DNA from: Aquabacterium sp.
Lineage (GTDB): Bacteria; Pseudomonadota; Gammaproteobacteria; Burkholderiales; Burkholderiaceae_C
Assembly (NCBI GenBank): GCA_023266355.1
Contig: JAHFQM010000004.1
Span: 336,073 to 400,072, forward strand
Reading direction: 5' to 3'
DNA length: 64,000 nucleotides
Program-made: the position numbers and the translations under genes
The notes under the pieces: generated by a model
The model's database searches: none
What the model was told of the DNA's origin: nothing
What the model saw: only the letters and a program-made list of their open reading frames with translations
In this document: positions 1 through 9,830 of the stretch, in pieces
How the letters are laid out: each line of letters opens with the position of its first letter
Position numbering within the stretch: the first letter of the stretch is position 1

Positions 1-2977
1 CCTTGGCCGTGCCGGCGATGTCGGTGTAGAGCTTCGGCCCCAGCGGGTGCAGCTTGCCGCTGATGCGCAGGGGCGCGCCGTCGTCGACCGCGCCACTGAC
101 CTCGACCGTCGCCGGCTCGGGCGTGCGCGAGGACACCCCGGAGATGTCGCCCGCGATGCGGGTCAGGCGCGCAGAGTAGTTGGGCTTGATGAAGGTGTCG
201 GTGAAGTCCACCTCGCCCTGCGCCAGGCGGATGCCCTGCCAGCGCAGCTGCGGCGCGGGCGGGGCGTCGCCGGCAGGGGTGGCGGACGATGCGGCCGGGC
301 TGGCTGGCAAGGTCGTGGTGGTCACGGTGACGCCACCGGGCGCGCGGGCGCTCGCGGGCGCTGACGCGCCGGGCACGGCCGCCTGCGGCGTGGTGATGGA
401 CTGGTCGCCTTGGCCGGCCTGGTCCGCTTTCTTCACCACGCTGGCCAGGTTCAGGCGGCCATCGGGGTTGACGATGATGCGGCCGTAGAAGTCCTTCAGC
501 ACGATGAAGCCGAGGTCGGCGTCGATGCCGCCCTTGGCGTAGCCGAGGTCGGCGCCATCCAGCGAGAAGCTGGCCCAGCGCAAGAAGAGCGCGTCGTTGA
601 CGCGGTCGCGCAGGCGCAGGTCGCTCAGGCCCAGCTTGCCCTGGTAGCGCGCGCTCAGGCCCTGGCGGGCATCGTCGGCCAGGGTGATGCGCCCTTCGGC
701 CTGCGCCGCGGCCGAGGCCAGCGCGACGTTGAGGTGCGGGTCGAGGTAGGGTTGCAAGGCGCGCAGGTCGAGGTTGACCACGGCCAGTGCGCCCTTGACC
801 GACAGCGGCTGCGGCCGCACATCGCCCTTGAAGCGGACCTTGCCCTGGCCCTGCGCCAGGGTTTGCAGCACGATGGCCAGGGGCTGGTCCATGCGCGAGC
901 CCAGGCCCTTGACGCTGAGGTCGGTGCGCTTGAGCGAGAACACCCCCGCCGGGCTGACCGTCTGGTCGGTGAACTGCACGGCGCATTCCTGGCAGCGCAG
1001 TTCGCCCAGGGTGATGGGCGCGGCGCTGGCCTCGGGCGCCTTGCCCGTGGCGGGTGCCTTGCTGGCCGTGGATGCCTGCGGTGCTGAAGAGGCCCCCGAC
1101 GCTTGGCCCAGGAACAGGCCCCGGGCGTCGCGGAACAGGGCCGCATCGAGGTGGTCGGCCGTGACCGTCGCGATGGCCAGGCTGCGCAAACCGGGGCTGG
1201 GCGGCGCCAGGCTGGCCTCGGCCTCGATGCCATCGACCGTGAAGGCTTTCAGGGCGATGCGGTCTTTGCGGCGGGCAGCCGGCGGCGCATCGGCAAGCGC
1301 GGCATCGGCCAGCAAGTCGCTCAAGGTGAACTGCCCGGCGCTGAGGCGGACGGCTTGGGAGAGGGCAGCAGCCGCTGTGGCCGATGTGGCCGATGTGGTT
1401 GCTGTGCCAGATGTGCCGGTTGTGGCCGGCGCGGCCGCCTGGGCCGCCAGCATGTTCGCGCTGACGTGCGCCTTCGCCGCCACCTGCCCTTGCGTGACGC
1501 TCACCGGCAGGGCCAGCTGGCGCTGCAAGGGCTTGAGCCAGGGCGCCACGGGCCACTGCGCCAGGCTCAGGTCGAGCTCGGCGCGTTGCAGCGTCGGGTG
1601 GGCCGTGCCCTGGGCACCGAACTGGCCGCCGTGCTCGTCTTGCACGGTCAGCTGCCAGCGCGCGTCGGGCGCCTGGGCGCGGGCGTCGAGGCCTTGCACG
1701 TCCAGCAGCAACTGGGTCAGGCGCGGCCAGGCGGCCTCGGCCTGGGTCTGGGCGTCGATCTGGCGGGCAGCGACGTGGAGCTTGGCCACCGACCATTGCC
1801 AGGGCGCGGCGGCAGGCGGTGCTGCGGTGGCGAGCGGCGCGCTGGCAGCCGAGGCCGCGGCAGGCGCGGCACTGGCAGGCGAAGTCGAAGTAGAAGTCGA
1901 AGGCGAGGCAGCCGCCGGCTGCACCCGCACGCTCAGCCCGTCCAGCGCCACGCTGGCAATGGCCACGCGGCGGACCAGGGGTTCGGCGTCGATGCCTTCG
2001 ATGCGCAAGGTGTCCCAGCCGGTGTCGACACGGCCCAGACCCGGCGCAGGCGGCAGGCCGATGTCGAAGCGGCTCACCTGGGCGCTGCCGCGGATGGCCA
2101 GCGTGGGCTGGGCCGGTGCCTTGCGCTGCTCGAACACGATGCTCAGGTCGGTGTCGAGCCGGCCGGCGCGGGCCTCGGGCCGCATCGCTTCGGGCATCAG
2201 GGCTTTGGCGGCGTCCAGCCAGTGGGCCAGGTCCACGTTCTGCCACTGCACCGCCACTTCGCTGCGGTGTCCTTCGCGGAAAGGCAGGGCCTTGCCCGCC
2301 ACCTTGAGCGGGCTGCCGTCGATGCGGGCCTGCAGCAGCGGCTGCACGGTGACATCGACATCGGCGGGCAGGCTGCTGACGAAAGGCACGTCCAGGCGGA
2401 ACTGGTCGATGCGGTGGCTTTGCGAGAGCACCCGGTCTTCGTAGCGCAGCACGCCGTCTTTGACCTCGATGTTGAAGACGGCGAAGCGCGCGGGGCCGGT
2501 GTCGGGCTGGGGTTGCGGCGAGGGCTGGCTCAGGCGCTCGATGACGGCGGTGATGTTGAAGCGCTCGGCGCTCTGGCGCTCCAGCAGCAGCTCGGGCTGG
2601 ACCAGGCGCACGTGGCGCAGCACGGGGGCCATGCGCCAGACCGATTGCAGCGAGAGCTGGGTGTCGGCGCGCTGCAGCTTGAACCAGGGCTGGGCGCTCG
2701 GGCCCACGGCCAGGTCGCCGGCTTCGACGCCCAGCGACCAGGGGTGGATGCGCAACTCGCCCAGGCGCACCGGCGTGCCCAGGGCCTCGGTGGCCGCGGC
2801 TTCGATGCGGGGGCGCAGCCAGTCGGGCAGCCAGTGGCCGACCACACCGGTCCACAGACCGGCCGCCACCGCAGCACCGAGCGCCACACGGCCGAGCAGG
2901 CGCAAGGGGCCGCGCCCCCCGGGGTGCCGGGGTGTGGTTGGGGATGTGGAGGCGGTGTCAGGGGCCGGAGCGGTCAT
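1..2977 (-). CDS. DUF748 domain-containing AsmA-like envelope protein (3' end beyond window)
   Basis: The reading frame stays open from an ATG at 2977 to the left edge, so at least 992 codons are present and the C-terminus is missing. The N-terminus has a short Pro/Thr-rich cytoplasmic stretch and one membrane segment at about residues 25-49, followed by the pattern 'EALGTPVRLGELRIHPWSLG', typical of the start of AsmA/DUF748 proteins. Around residues 826-846 it reads LKDFYGRIIVNPDGRLNLAS, a hallmark of DUF748 repeats. Family members are large inner-membrane-anchored periplasmic proteins thought to act in lipid transport or envelope maintenance; that role is inferred from the family. It is the last gene of the leftward strand here, 74 bp downstream of the nucleotidyltransferase gene in the opposite sense of position, and no separate promoter was identified. 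Confidence 0.8.
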   Translation of the reverse strand, partial: MTAPAPDTASTSPTTPRHPGGRGPLRLLGRVALGAAVAAGLWTGVVGHWLPDWLRPRIEAAATEALGTPVRLGELRIHPWSLGVEAGDLAVGPSAQPWFKLQRADTQLSLQSVWRMAPVLRHVRLVQPELLLERQSAERFNITAVIERLSQPSPQPQPDTGPARFAVFNIEVKDGVLRYEDRVLSQSHRIDQFRLDVPFVSSLPADVDVTVQPLLQARIDGSPLKVAGKALPFREGHRSEVAVQWQNVDLAHWLDAAKALMPEAMRPEARAGRLDTDLSIVFEQRKAPAQPTLAIRGSAQVSRFDIGLPPAPGLGRVDTGWDTLRIEGIDAEPLVRRVAIASVALDGLSVRVQPAAASPSTSTSTSPASAAPAAASAASAPLATAAPPAAAPWQWSVAKLHVAARQIDAQTQAEAAWPRLTQLLLDVQGLDARAQAPDARWQLTVQDEHGGQFGAQGTAHPTLQRAELDLSLAQWPVAPWLKPLQRQLALPVSVTQGQVAAKAHVSANMLAAQAAAPATTGTSGTATTSATSATAAAALSQAVRLSAGQFTLSDLLADAALADAPPAARRKDRIALKAFTVDGIEAEASLAPPSPGLRSLAIATVTADHLDAALFRDARGLFLGQASGASSAPQASTASKAPATGKAPEASAAPITLGELRCQECAVQFTDQTVSPAGVFSLKRTDLSVKGLGSRMDQPLAIVLQTLAQGQGKVRFKGDVRPQPLSVKGALAVVNLDLRALQPYLDPHLNVALASAAAQAEGRITLADDARQGLSARYQGKLGLSDLRLRDRVNDALFLRWASFSLDGADLGYAKGGIDADLGFIVLKDFYGRIIVNPDGRLNLASVVKKADQAGQGDQSITTPQAAVPGASAPASARAPGGVTVTTTTLPASPAASSATPAGDAPPAPQLRWQGIRLAQGEVDFTDTFIKPNYSARLTRIAGDISGVSSRTPEPATVEVSGAVDDGAPLRISGKLHPLGPKLYTDIAGTAK

Positions 2978-3051
2978 GGGGCAGCCATCCGCGACGTGCG
3001 GGCAAAGGTGGTCGACCCTCGCATGGTAGCGGGCTGTGCCCCCGGATGGCT

Positions 3052-3741
3052 TCAGCCGCCGTTCAGTGACGTTGGCTTGCCCTGGCTCAAATCGGCGGGG
3101 GTGTCGGCGTCGCGCAGCACACCGGTGTCATCGACCCACACCTGCTCGGCCGCAGACCAGTCCAACAGGGCCTGTGCGCCGCGGTCGCCGCGCAGGCCCG
3201 CCGGCCCCTGCGCGCCCGCTGAGCCTGGTGCCGGCACCGCATCGCCCAGCAAGGCCGACCACACGGCACGCGGCAGCAAGCGCGGGTGGCCCAGGGCCTC
3301 ACCGCAACGTGGCAGCACCACCCGGCCCGTGGCCTCGAAGCGCTCGCGGAGGCGCTGCAAGGTGTCGGCGCGGACCCAGGGCATGTCGGCCAGGGCCACC
3401 AGCGCGCCGGCCACTGGCACCGCCGCGGCCTCCGCCGACGGCAGCGCCAGCAACATCCGCAAGCCCGCTGACAAGGTGTGGCCTTGCCCCAGCGCCGCGT
3501 CCGCACACGTCACGCAGCGCGCACCGTGGGCCTCGCACACAGCCTGCGCGAAGGCATCGGGCTCACCCGACGGGCCCGGCCGGGTCAGCACCCAGACCTC
3601 GTCGAAAACCTGGCGCTGCGTGGCCACCACGGCCGCCAGCAGGCTGCGGCCATCGGGCAGCAGGGCCTGGCGCTTGTCACTGCCGAAGCGGGTGGACGCC
3701 CCCGCCGCCAGCACCAGCACCACCACGCGCGGCGAAGGCAT
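3052..3741 (-). CDS. MobA-like NTP transferase (MocA/CoxI-type molybdenum cofactor cytidylyltransferase)
   Basis: A 229-residue protein with the nucleotidyltransferase signature LAAGASTRFGSDKRQ near residues 9-23 and an LADMPWV segment, the Mg-binding D of the MobA/MocA family. These enzymes add CMP or GMP to molybdopterin. Its ATG overlaps the stop of the upstream molybdopterin-subunit gene (TGATG), so the two are translationally coupled. Xanthine dehydrogenase-type and IorAB-type hydroxylases need a dinucleotide form of the cofactor, usually the cytosine form, so a role in maturing the adjacent enzyme fits. An in-frame TTG one codon earlier is not needed. No XdhC-like chaperone gene is seen next to it. 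Confidence 0.8.
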   Translation of the reverse strand: MPSPRVVVLVLAAGASTRFGSDKRQALLPDGRSLLAAVVATQRQVFDEVWVLTRPGPSGEPDAFAQAVCEAHGARCVTCADAALGQGHTLSAGLRMLLALPSAEAAAVPVAGALVALADMPWVRADTLQRLRERFEATGRVVLPRCGEALGHPRLLPRAVWSALLGDAVPAPGSAGAQGPAGLRGDRGAQALLDWSAAEQVWVDDTGVLRDADTPADLSQGKPTSLNGG

Positions 3742-6062
3742 CAAGCCGCCTTCAAGCGCAGCGGCAGCGAACGCAGGCGCTGGCCGGTCAAGGCGAACAG
3801 CGCGTTGGCCACGGCCGGTGCCACCGGCGGCACACCCGGCTCACCGACACCGCCGGGCGGGTGGGCGTTGCGCAGGATGTGCACCTCGATGCGCGGCATG
3901 TGCGCCAGCTGGACCATGGGGTAGTCGGTGAAGCTGGTCTGCTGCACACGGCCCTGGGCCAGCGTGACCTCGCCGAACAGCGCCGCGCTCAGGCCGAAGA
4001 CGATCGAGCCCTGCATCTGCGCCTCGATGGTGTCGGGGTTGACGGTGTGGCCGCAGTCGATGGCACAGACGACGCGGTGCACGCGCACCTGATCGCCTTG
4101 CACGGACACCTCGGCCACCTGCGCGCACAGCGAGCCGAAGGCTTCCTGCAAGGCGATGCCGCGGGCACGGCCAGCCGGCAAGGGCTGGCCCCAGCCGGCC
4201 TCCTTGGCCGCGCGCTCCAACACGGCCAGGTGGCGCGGGTGCTGGCCAAGTCGCGCACGCCGCCAGGCGACGGGGTCTTGCCCCGCGGCATGGGCCAGCT
4301 CGTCGGCAAAGCTCTCGACGAAGAAGGCGTTGTACGAGTGGCCCACGCTGCGCCAGTAGCCCACGGGCACATGGCCCTGGAGGCGCACCTGGCGCACGGC
4401 CAGGTGGGGGATGTCGTAAGGCAGGTCGAAGGCGCCTTCAATCTGGTTCTTGTCAGGGGAATCGGCCGCGGCCCAAGGCAGCAGGCGCTTGGTGGCGCCG
4501 TAGGTTGGTGACTGCGCTGCGACGCGGTTGTGCCAGGCGATGGCCTGGCCTTGCTCGTCGAGCACGGCGCGGAAATCGGCCCAGGCGGCCGGTCGGTACA
4601 AGTCGTGGCGGGTGTCGTCCTCACGGGTCCACAGCAGCTTGACGGGCTGGCCGCCCACCTGCATGGCCACGGCCACGGCCTGCTCGACCATGTCCACCTC
4701 CAGGCGGCGGCCAAAGCCCCCGCCCAGCAACGGCAGGTGCAGGGTCACGCGCTCGCTGTCCACCCCGGCGATCTGGCTGGCGCGCCACTTGGCCAGCGAG
4801 GCCGACTGGGTGGACGCCCACACGGTGACCGCGCCGTCCTTGACCTGGGCCGTGCAGTTGATGGGCTCCATGGCCGCGTGGGCCAGGTAGGGCGCGTGGT
4901 AACGGGCCTGCAGCACGGTCTGCTTGTTGCCACCGGCCTTGTCGCCAGGCTTGGCACCGGCCTTGGCCGCCGCTTCGGCGTCTTTCAGCACCTGCTCGGC
5001 ATCGCCCCGGTTGGTGAACGAAGTGCCCGATCGCTGCGCCAGGGCCTCGTCGGCCTGCCGGGCGATGTCGGCGGAGCTGGTCTGGTCGTGCGGCGTGGCA
5101 GTCCAGGTGACTTGCACTTTGGCGGCGGCCTGCTTGGCGCGCCACCAGCTGTCGGCCACCACGACCACCGCGTGCGGGATCTGCACCACCTGCTTGACAC
5201 CGCGCATGCGCAGGGCCTCGGCGGCATCGAAAGACGCCACGTCCGCACCGAACACCGGGGCCTGCACGGGCACGGCGTAGAGCATGCCGGGCACGCGCAC
5301 ATCGACGCCAAACTGCGCCGAGCCATTGACCTTGGCCGGGATGTCCTTGCGCGGCGCGGCCTGGCCGATCAGCTTGAACTGATCCGGCGTTTTCAAAGGC
5401 ACGTCGGACGGCGGCGTGCGCTTGGCCGCGTCGGCCGCCAGCGCGCCATAGCCCAGCTTGCGGCCCGTGGCCGTGTGGACGACCTGACCGGCCTCGGTGC
5501 GGCACTCGGCCACCGGCACCTGCCAGCGTTGCGCCGCGGTCTGCACGAGCATGGCGCGCGCCGTGGCACCCACCACGCGCACAGGCAGCCAGGCATCGCG
5601 GATGCTGCTGGAGCCGCCCGTGACCTGCAGGTGCAGCACGCGGCCCGCGCGTTGCGCCAGGGCGCCGGCGGTGCGCGCCAGCCAGCCGTGGTCGTCCACG
5701 CCGAAGGGCAGCGCGTTGAGCATCATGGCTTCGTTGGCATAGACCTGCGCGATGGGCGCGGGCTCGACGCGGACGTCCTCCCAGCGGGCATCGAGCTCCT
5801 CGGCCAACAGCATGGGCAGCGAGGTCATCACGCCCTGGCCCATCTCAGCGCGCGGCACGGCCACGGTCACGGTGCCATCGGGCGAAATCTTGACCCAGGC
5901 ATTGAGCGCGACCTGGTCGCCCTGCACGGGCAAGTCGGCGGGCTTGCCCAGGCGCTCTTGCGGCGTGGGCGCGCCACAGCCCACGAGCAGGCCACCGGTG
6001 GTGACGGCGCCGGCGATGAGGAAGCCGCGGCGGCTCAGGTTCGTGCGGGTGTCCTTGCTCAT
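3741..6062 (-). CDS. xanthine dehydrogenase family protein, molybdopterin-binding subunit (IorB-like)
   Basis: A 773-residue large subunit of a molybdenum hydroxylase. It starts with a twin-arginine signal ([11 protein letters not shown]) and a following small cysteine-containing stretch, as in isoquinoline 1-oxidoreductase beta subunits. The body carries two Ald_Xan_dh_C2-type blocks, including [17 protein letters not shown] and a C-terminal [19 protein letters not shown] segment with the active-site glutamate motif (GVGEPG). The ATG overlaps the stop of the [2Fe-2S] gene (ATGA). With that small subunit it would form a two-subunit, FAD-free hydroxylase exported folded by Tat to the periplasm or membrane face. 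The real substrate cannot be read from sequence; N-heteroaromatics or aldehydes are family precedents. Confidence 0.87.
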   Translation of the reverse strand: MSKDTRTNLSRRGFLIAGAVTTGGLLVGCGAPTPQERLGKPADLPVQGDQVALNAWVKISPDGTVTVAVPRAEMGQGVMTSLPMLLAEELDARWEDVRVEPAPIAQVYANEAMMLNALPFGVDDHGWLARTAGALAQRAGRVLHLQVTGGSSSIRDAWLPVRVVGATARAMLVQTAAQRWQVPVAECRTEAGQVVHTATGRKLGYGALAADAAKRTPPSDVPLKTPDQFKLIGQAAPRKDIPAKVNGSAQFGVDVRVPGMLYAVPVQAPVFGADVASFDAAEALRMRGVKQVVQIPHAVVVVADSWWRAKQAAAKVQVTWTATPHDQTSSADIARQADEALAQRSGTSFTNRGDAEQVLKDAEAAAKAGAKPGDKAGGNKQTVLQARYHAPYLAHAAMEPINCTAQVKDGAVTVWASTQSASLAKWRASQIAGVDSERVTLHLPLLGGGFGRRLEVDMVEQAVAVAMQVGGQPVKLLWTREDDTRHDLYRPAAWADFRAVLDEQGQAIAWHNRVAAQSPTYGATKRLLPWAAADSPDKNQIEGAFDLPYDIPHLAVRQVRLQGHVPVGYWRSVGHSYNAFFVESFADELAHAAGQDPVAWRRARLGQHPRHLAVLERAAKEAGWGQPLPAGRARGIALQEAFGSLCAQVAEVSVQGDQVRVHRVVCAIDCGHTVNPDTIEAQMQGSIVFGLSAALFGEVTLAQGRVQQTSFTDYPMVQLAHMPRIEVHILRNAHPPGGVGEPGVPPVAPAVANALFALTGQRLRSLPLRLKAA

Positions 6063-6541
6063 GCGGCCCCCTTCCCGCTGCCAGCCGCGCTCGGCGAAGC
6101 CCCGGCCGCCGTGTGGATGGCCGCGCGCACGCGCTGGTAGGTTCCGCAACGGCAGATGTTGGTCATGGCCGAATCGATGTCGGCGTCAGACGGCTGGGGG
6201 TTCTGGCGCAGCAAGGCCGTGGCGGCCATCAGCATGCCGCTCTGGCAATAGCCGCACTGCGGCACCTGGTGCTGCACCCAGGCCGCTTGCAGCTTCGCCA
6301 GGATGGCATCGCCCTGTGACTCGATGGTCTGCACCGACTGCCCGGCCACCGCCGAGATCGGCATGACGCAGGAACGCACCGCACTGCCATTGAGGTGCAC
6401 GGTGCAGGCCCCGCAGGCCGCGATGCCACACCCGAACTTCGTGCCGGTGTGGCCGAGTTCGTCCCGCAAGACCCACAGCAAGGGCATGTCGTCTTCGACA
6501 TCCACCTGCACGGGCCGACCGTTGAGTTGGAATTGATGCAT
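6059..6541 (-). CDS. (2Fe-2S)-binding subunit of molybdenum hydroxylase (IorA-like)
   Basis: A 160-residue electron-transfer subunit. The plant-type [2Fe-2S] cysteines C38, C43, C46 and C58 form the first cluster site; the second, all-alpha site is seen as CGYC (C96, C99) and CRC near residues 131-133. Length and layout match IorA/CoxS-type small subunits. It has no signal peptide of its own and would be carried through Tat with the large subunit. It is the first gene of a three-gene leftward operon (small subunit, large subunit, nucleotidyltransferase) with overlapping start and stop codons. There is no clear Shine-Dalgarno; the predicted promoter lies so close that the mRNA may begin at the start codon. 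Confidence 0.88.
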   Translation of the reverse strand: MHQFQLNGRPVQVDVEDDMPLLWVLRDELGHTGTKFGCGIAACGACTVHLNGSAVRSCVMPISAVAGQSVQTIESQGDAILAKLQAAWVQHQVPQCGYCQSGMLMAATALLRQNPQPSDADIDSAMTNICRCGTYQRVRAAIHTAAGASPSAAGSGKGAA

Positions 6542-6548
6542 GGTGGAC

Positions 6549-6578
6549 AGCGTACATCTTTCCCGCGGATGCCGTCAA
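6549..6578 (-). promoter_or_regulatory. predicted sigma-70 promoter of the iorAB-like operon
   Basis: On the minus strand a TTGACG -35 box (6578-6573) and a TACGCT -10 box (6554-6549) are separated by 18 bp. The expected transcription start, about 7 nt past the -10 box, falls at or next to the ATG at 6541, suggesting a leaderless message. The divergent TetR gene starts 78 bp away, so this interval is also the likely TetR operator region. Confidence 0.5.
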
Positions 6579-6618
6579 GCGTGAGGGCACAGGCGGGGCA
6601 TGGCGTTACAGTGCGGCG

Positions 6619-7212
6619 ATGTCTTACCCGAAAAAGCTCAGCCGCGAAGCCATCGTCGAGGCCGCGCTGGCACACATCGAAGCCCACGGCGTGGACGCCC
6701 TGTCCATGCGCACCCTGGCCACCGATCTGGGCGTGACCCCCAATGCGCTGTACCGCTACTTTCCCAGCAAGACCGACCTGAGCTTCGCCCTGGCCGACGA
6801 GGCCGGCCGCATCCTCTTGAGCGCCCTGCAAGCGGCCGCGCAAGGCCTGACCCTGCTCGATGCCGTGCGTGCCACCGCGCAAACCTACCTGCATTTCGCG
6901 CGCACGCGCCCGGCCCTCTACGCCGTCAAGATGAGCCACTGCAAGTCCGGTGGCGAGGAGCCGCCCAGCCACGCACAGGTCTGGGACTTCGTGCTCTCGT
7001 TCACCGAAGGCCTGAACACGCCCTGGGACCGCGAGGACCTGGCGCTCTCGCTGTGGGCGGCGCTGCACGGCCTGGTCGAGCTCGACCGCGCCGACATGCT
7101 CGATGGCCGCGATGTCCAAGCCACCCTGAACGTGATGCTGGACGTGCTGCTGGCGGGCCTGCCTGCATTCCAGCCTTCAGCCCAACAGCCCACCCAAGCG
7201 CGCCAGGCCTGA
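6619..7212 (+). CDS. TetR/AcrR family transcriptional regulator
   Basis: A 197-residue regulator with an N-terminal TetR helix-turn-helix: 'REAIVEAALAHIEAHG' followed by 'LSMRTLATDLGVTPNALYRY' and the FPSKTDL helix, residues about 8-55. The C-terminal ligand domain resembles the TetR_C group with no recognisable ligand. It is divergent from the molybdenum hydroxylase operon, with 77 bp between the starts, so local repression of that operon and of itself is the simplest reading. A TACAGT hexamer (6607-6612) ends 6 nt before the ATG and there is no Shine-Dalgarno, suggesting a leaderless transcript. Its last 36 bases overlap tail-to-tail with the next, opposite-strand gene. Confidence 0.85.
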   Translation: MSYPKKLSREAIVEAALAHIEAHGVDALSMRTLATDLGVTPNALYRYFPSKTDLSFALADEAGRILLSALQAAAQGLTLLDAVRATAQTYLHFARTRPALYAVKMSHCKSGGEEPPSHAQVWDFVLSFTEGLNTPWDREDLALSLWAALHGLVELDRADMLDGRDVQATLNVMLDVLLAGLPAFQPSAQQPTQARQA

Positions 7213-8865
7213 CCAGGCCTCGGGCCGCGCCCAGTGCGACAGCGGCAAGGTGGTGTCGCAACGCAGCGCACGCGCCTGCTCCTGCGCGCTCAGCCCGTCC
7301 CAGCCATCGCCATGCTGCGCCCACTGTTGCGCCAGCACGGCCTCGTCGGCCTCGGACGCGTCCCCGGCCAGCCGCCGTGCCTGGATGCGCTCGCGCATCA
7401 CCGCCAGCGGCGCCTGCACGTGCACGATGGCCCAAGGGCACCCCAAGCGCTCGGCGATGGCGACGGCCGCCTGGCGTTGCGCCGCGTCCAGGCAGGTGGC
7501 GTCCAGGATGACGCGCTGGCCGGCTCGCAAAGCCGCCTCGGCCAGGGTTTGCAAGCGCGCATAGACGGCCGCGACCTGCGCCGGGGCGTAGCGGCCTGAA
7601 GAAGCCATGCGTTGGCGCTCCACGTCCGAGCGCAAACGCACCGCGCCCCACACACCGAGCAGGCCTTGTGACACGGCCGTCTTGCCGCAGCCCGACACGC
7701 CATGCATCAGGACCAGGCCTGGCGTTGGCGGCTGCGCCAGGCGCAGGCACAGGGCCAGCTCGGCCTGGCCGGCCACCCCCAGCTCGGTGCCAGCCACAGT
7801 GCCCGCCCCTGTGCCCGCCTCAACCCCCGTGCCGGCCGCATCCTTCAGCCGCGCCACCTTGAAGCGCACCAGCGCCCGCCACACCATGCACATCGGCAGC
7901 AGGGGCAGGCCGGCGTGGTCGCCCGTGGCATCGAGGTAGCGGTTGAGCGCGCGCCAGGCCAGGGCCGACGCCCCCTTCGCATGGAGGTCCATGAGCAGGA
8001 AGGCCAGGTCGTTCAGGGTGTCGATGGTGCGCAGGGAGGCATTGAAGTCGATGCCATCGAAGACCGTGACGCGCCCCTCGAACAGGCAGACATTGCCCAG
8101 GTGCAGGTCGCCATGCAGCTCGCGCACGAAACCGGCCTCCCGGCGCGCACGGCACAGCGGCGCCAGCGCCTCCTCCTGCGCCTGCAACCACGCGACGGTG
8201 CGCTGCAACTGCGCACGCTCCTGCGCACCCTCCTGCGTCCCACGGGCCAGGGCCAGCCACTGCGCGGGAGACTCACCGGTGGCCGCGTGCAGGTCCGACA
8301 TCAGGCCCAAGCCTTCGCCGCGCACAGGCTGGGCGCTGGCGTGCAGGGCCACGATCTGGTCGGTCAGGGCGTCGGTGCGGGCGGCCCACACCGCGCTGAG
8401 CTCTGGCGTGGGCGCGGCCGCTGGTGATGCCACCCCTGCTGGCGCAGGCCATGTCGCAGCGAGCAGTCGGTCCAGCGTCTGTGCCGGGTCGAAGCGGCGC
8501 ATGCAGACGGCGAAGTCGGCGGCGTCCAGTGCGGGCGGCGATGCGCGCGAGGCAGTGGATGTGGGCGATCCAGGCACCAAGGCACCCGCCTCGCTCACGC
8601 CCACCACGCCCAGGTACAAGGCCGGCGCCGTGCGGCGGTTGAGCCGCAGCTCCTCCTCACAGGCGTGCTGGCGTGCGGCCAGGCTGCGCTGGTCGATGAA
8701 CCCCAAGTCCACCGCCTTCTTGAGCTTGTAGGCGTGTTGCGGCGTGAGCAGCACCCAGCTGATGTGGGTCTCGATGCACGACACCGGCCCCCCTTCCTGC
8801 GCGGCCAGCCAGGCCTGCAGGCGCAGCACCCGCGCGCACTGGTCGGCGGGTGGCGTGGGCCTCAT
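7177..8865 (-). CDS. bifunctional aminoglycoside phosphotransferase-like / ATP-binding (P-loop kinase) protein
   Basis: A 562-residue two-domain protein. The N-terminal ~350 residues are phosphotransferase-like, with the Brenner-type motif HGDLHLGN and the downstream FDGIDF metal site. The C-terminal part begins LVLMHGVSGCGKTAVSQGL, a P-loop (GVSGCGKT), and looks like a gluconate/zeta-type small-molecule kinase domain. This domain pairing is a known uncharacterised family widespread in proteobacteria, usually annotated as an AAA-family ATPase; its substrate is unknown. The start codon overlaps the stop of the upstream hydroxylase gene (ATGA), so the two are translationally coupled. An Ala/Gly/Thr-rich linker lies between the domains. 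Antibiotic resistance should not be assumed from the phosphotransferase fold. Confidence 0.82.
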   Translation of the reverse strand: MRPTPPADQCARVLRLQAWLAAQEGGPVSCIETHISWVLLTPQHAYKLKKAVDLGFIDQRSLAARQHACEEELRLNRRTAPALYLGVVGVSEAGALVPGSPTSTASRASPPALDAADFAVCMRRFDPAQTLDRLLAATWPAPAGVASPAAAPTPELSAVWAARTDALTDQIVALHASAQPVRGEGLGLMSDLHAATGESPAQWLALARGTQEGAQERAQLQRTVAWLQAQEEALAPLCRARREAGFVRELHGDLHLGNVCLFEGRVTVFDGIDFNASLRTIDTLNDLAFLLMDLHAKGASALAWRALNRYLDATGDHAGLPLLPMCMVWRALVRFKVARLKDAAGTGVEAGTGAGTVAGTELGVAGQAELALCLRLAQPPTPGLVLMHGVSGCGKTAVSQGLLGVWGAVRLRSDVERQRMASSGRYAPAQVAAVYARLQTLAEAALRAGQRVILDATCLDAAQRQAAVAIAERLGCPWAIVHVQAPLAVMRERIQARRLAGDASEADEAVLAQQWAQHGDGWDGLSAQEQARALRCDTTLPLSHWARPEAWSGLARLGGLLG

Positions 8866-9779
8866 GGCGTGGGCAAACCTTCACCGACCAGCGGGCGCGC
8901 AGCCACCTCGGGCGCATCCCGCTGTGGCACAGGCTGCCACAGGCCCATGCCCGGCCGCCAGCCTGGCGGCATGAACAGGTAGCCCAGCACGTCGCGCAAG
9001 CGGCGCGCCGAGGCCAGGTCGCGCAGCAAGTCGCCCCAGGTCGTGAACCACACGCGCAGCGGGTTGTGGCTGAGGATGGGCTTGACCAGGCCGTAGCGTG
9101 GCGGCACGTCGGCGCGCTCGGGCACGTAGGTGCCGAACAGGCGGTCGAAAACGAGCAGCACGCCGCCGTAATTGGCGTCGAGGTACTGCGGGTTGCTGGC
9201 GTGGTGCACGCGGTGGGCCGACGGCGTGTTGAGGATGCCTTCCAGCCAGCCCAGTTTCGGCAACCATGTCGCGTGGATCCAGAACTGGTAGAGCAGGTTG
9301 AGGGACAGCGCGATGCCCACCAGCTTGGCGTCGAAGCCCAGCCACACCATGAGCCCGAAGAACACGAACGTGCCCGTGACCTTGCCGAAGATGCCGATGC
9401 GCACCGCCGCAGACAGGTTGAGCTCGTTGGGCGAATGGTGGATGGCGTGGTTCAGCCAGAACCAGCGCACGCGGTGCGAGGCGCGGTGGAACCAGTAGTA
9501 GCAGAACTCCAGCCCGACGAAGAGCAGCAGGAAGGCCTGCCAGCCGTCCAGCGAGAGGTCCATGAGGCGGTGCTCGCGCGCCCAGGCCGTCACCGGGGAC
9601 GACAGCGCGAAGGGCACGAAGATGTTGACGAGCAGGCGCACGACCAAGTCCAGCACCGACACACCCGTGGCCAGCCAGTCATAGGTCTGGCGGCGCGACA
9701 GCCACCAGCCTTCCACGAGGGCGGCCAGCACGATGGCGGGGGTCATGCCGAAGAGCAGGAATTTGTCGAGCGGGGTCAT
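8862..9779 (-). CDS. sterol desaturase / fatty acid hydroxylase superfamily membrane protein
   Basis: A 305-residue multi-span membrane protein with the histidine boxes of the di-iron fatty acid hydroxylase superfamily: HRASH, HAIHH and HRVHH. Hydrophobic segments at the N-terminus (about residues 7-27 and 41-60) and around residues 85-105 and 150-180 fit the family. The di-iron centre hydroxylates or desaturates a lipid; the substrate is not predictable. It is coupled to the phosphotransferase/ATPase gene downstream and lies 51 bp from the flavoprotein gene upstream on the same strand. A second member of the family lies at 14902-15759; the two share the boxes but little else. Confidence 0.85.
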   Translation of the reverse strand: MTPLDKFLLFGMTPAIVLAALVEGWWLSRRQTYDWLATGVSVLDLVVRLLVNIFVPFALSSPVTAWAREHRLMDLSLDGWQAFLLLFVGLEFCYYWFHRASHRVRWFWLNHAIHHSPNELNLSAAVRIGIFGKVTGTFVFFGLMVWLGFDAKLVGIALSLNLLYQFWIHATWLPKLGWLEGILNTPSAHRVHHASNPQYLDANYGGVLLVFDRLFGTYVPERADVPPRYGLVKPILSHNPLRVWFTTWGDLLRDLASARRLRDVLGYLFMPPGWRPGMGLWQPVPQRDAPEVAARPLVGEGLPTP

Positions 9780-9830
9780 GGTGGCTCCGGCGTGCTGGGA
9801 CGGTGTCGAGCGATCTGACCAGGCAGTGTG

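Noticed and set aside
1103..3931. A 942-residue open frame on the plus strand opposite the DUF748 gene
   Set aside because: It is rich in Gly, Arg, Gln and His with no family pattern, as expected for the antisense of a G+C-rich gene; the minus frame encodes a recognisable DUF748 protein with an LKDFYGRIIVN motif.
7177..8865. Antibiotic resistance gene because of the aminoglycoside phosphotransferase-like domain
   Set aside because: The fusion to a P-loop kinase domain is a common uncharacterised chromosomal family, and no mobile or resistance context is present.
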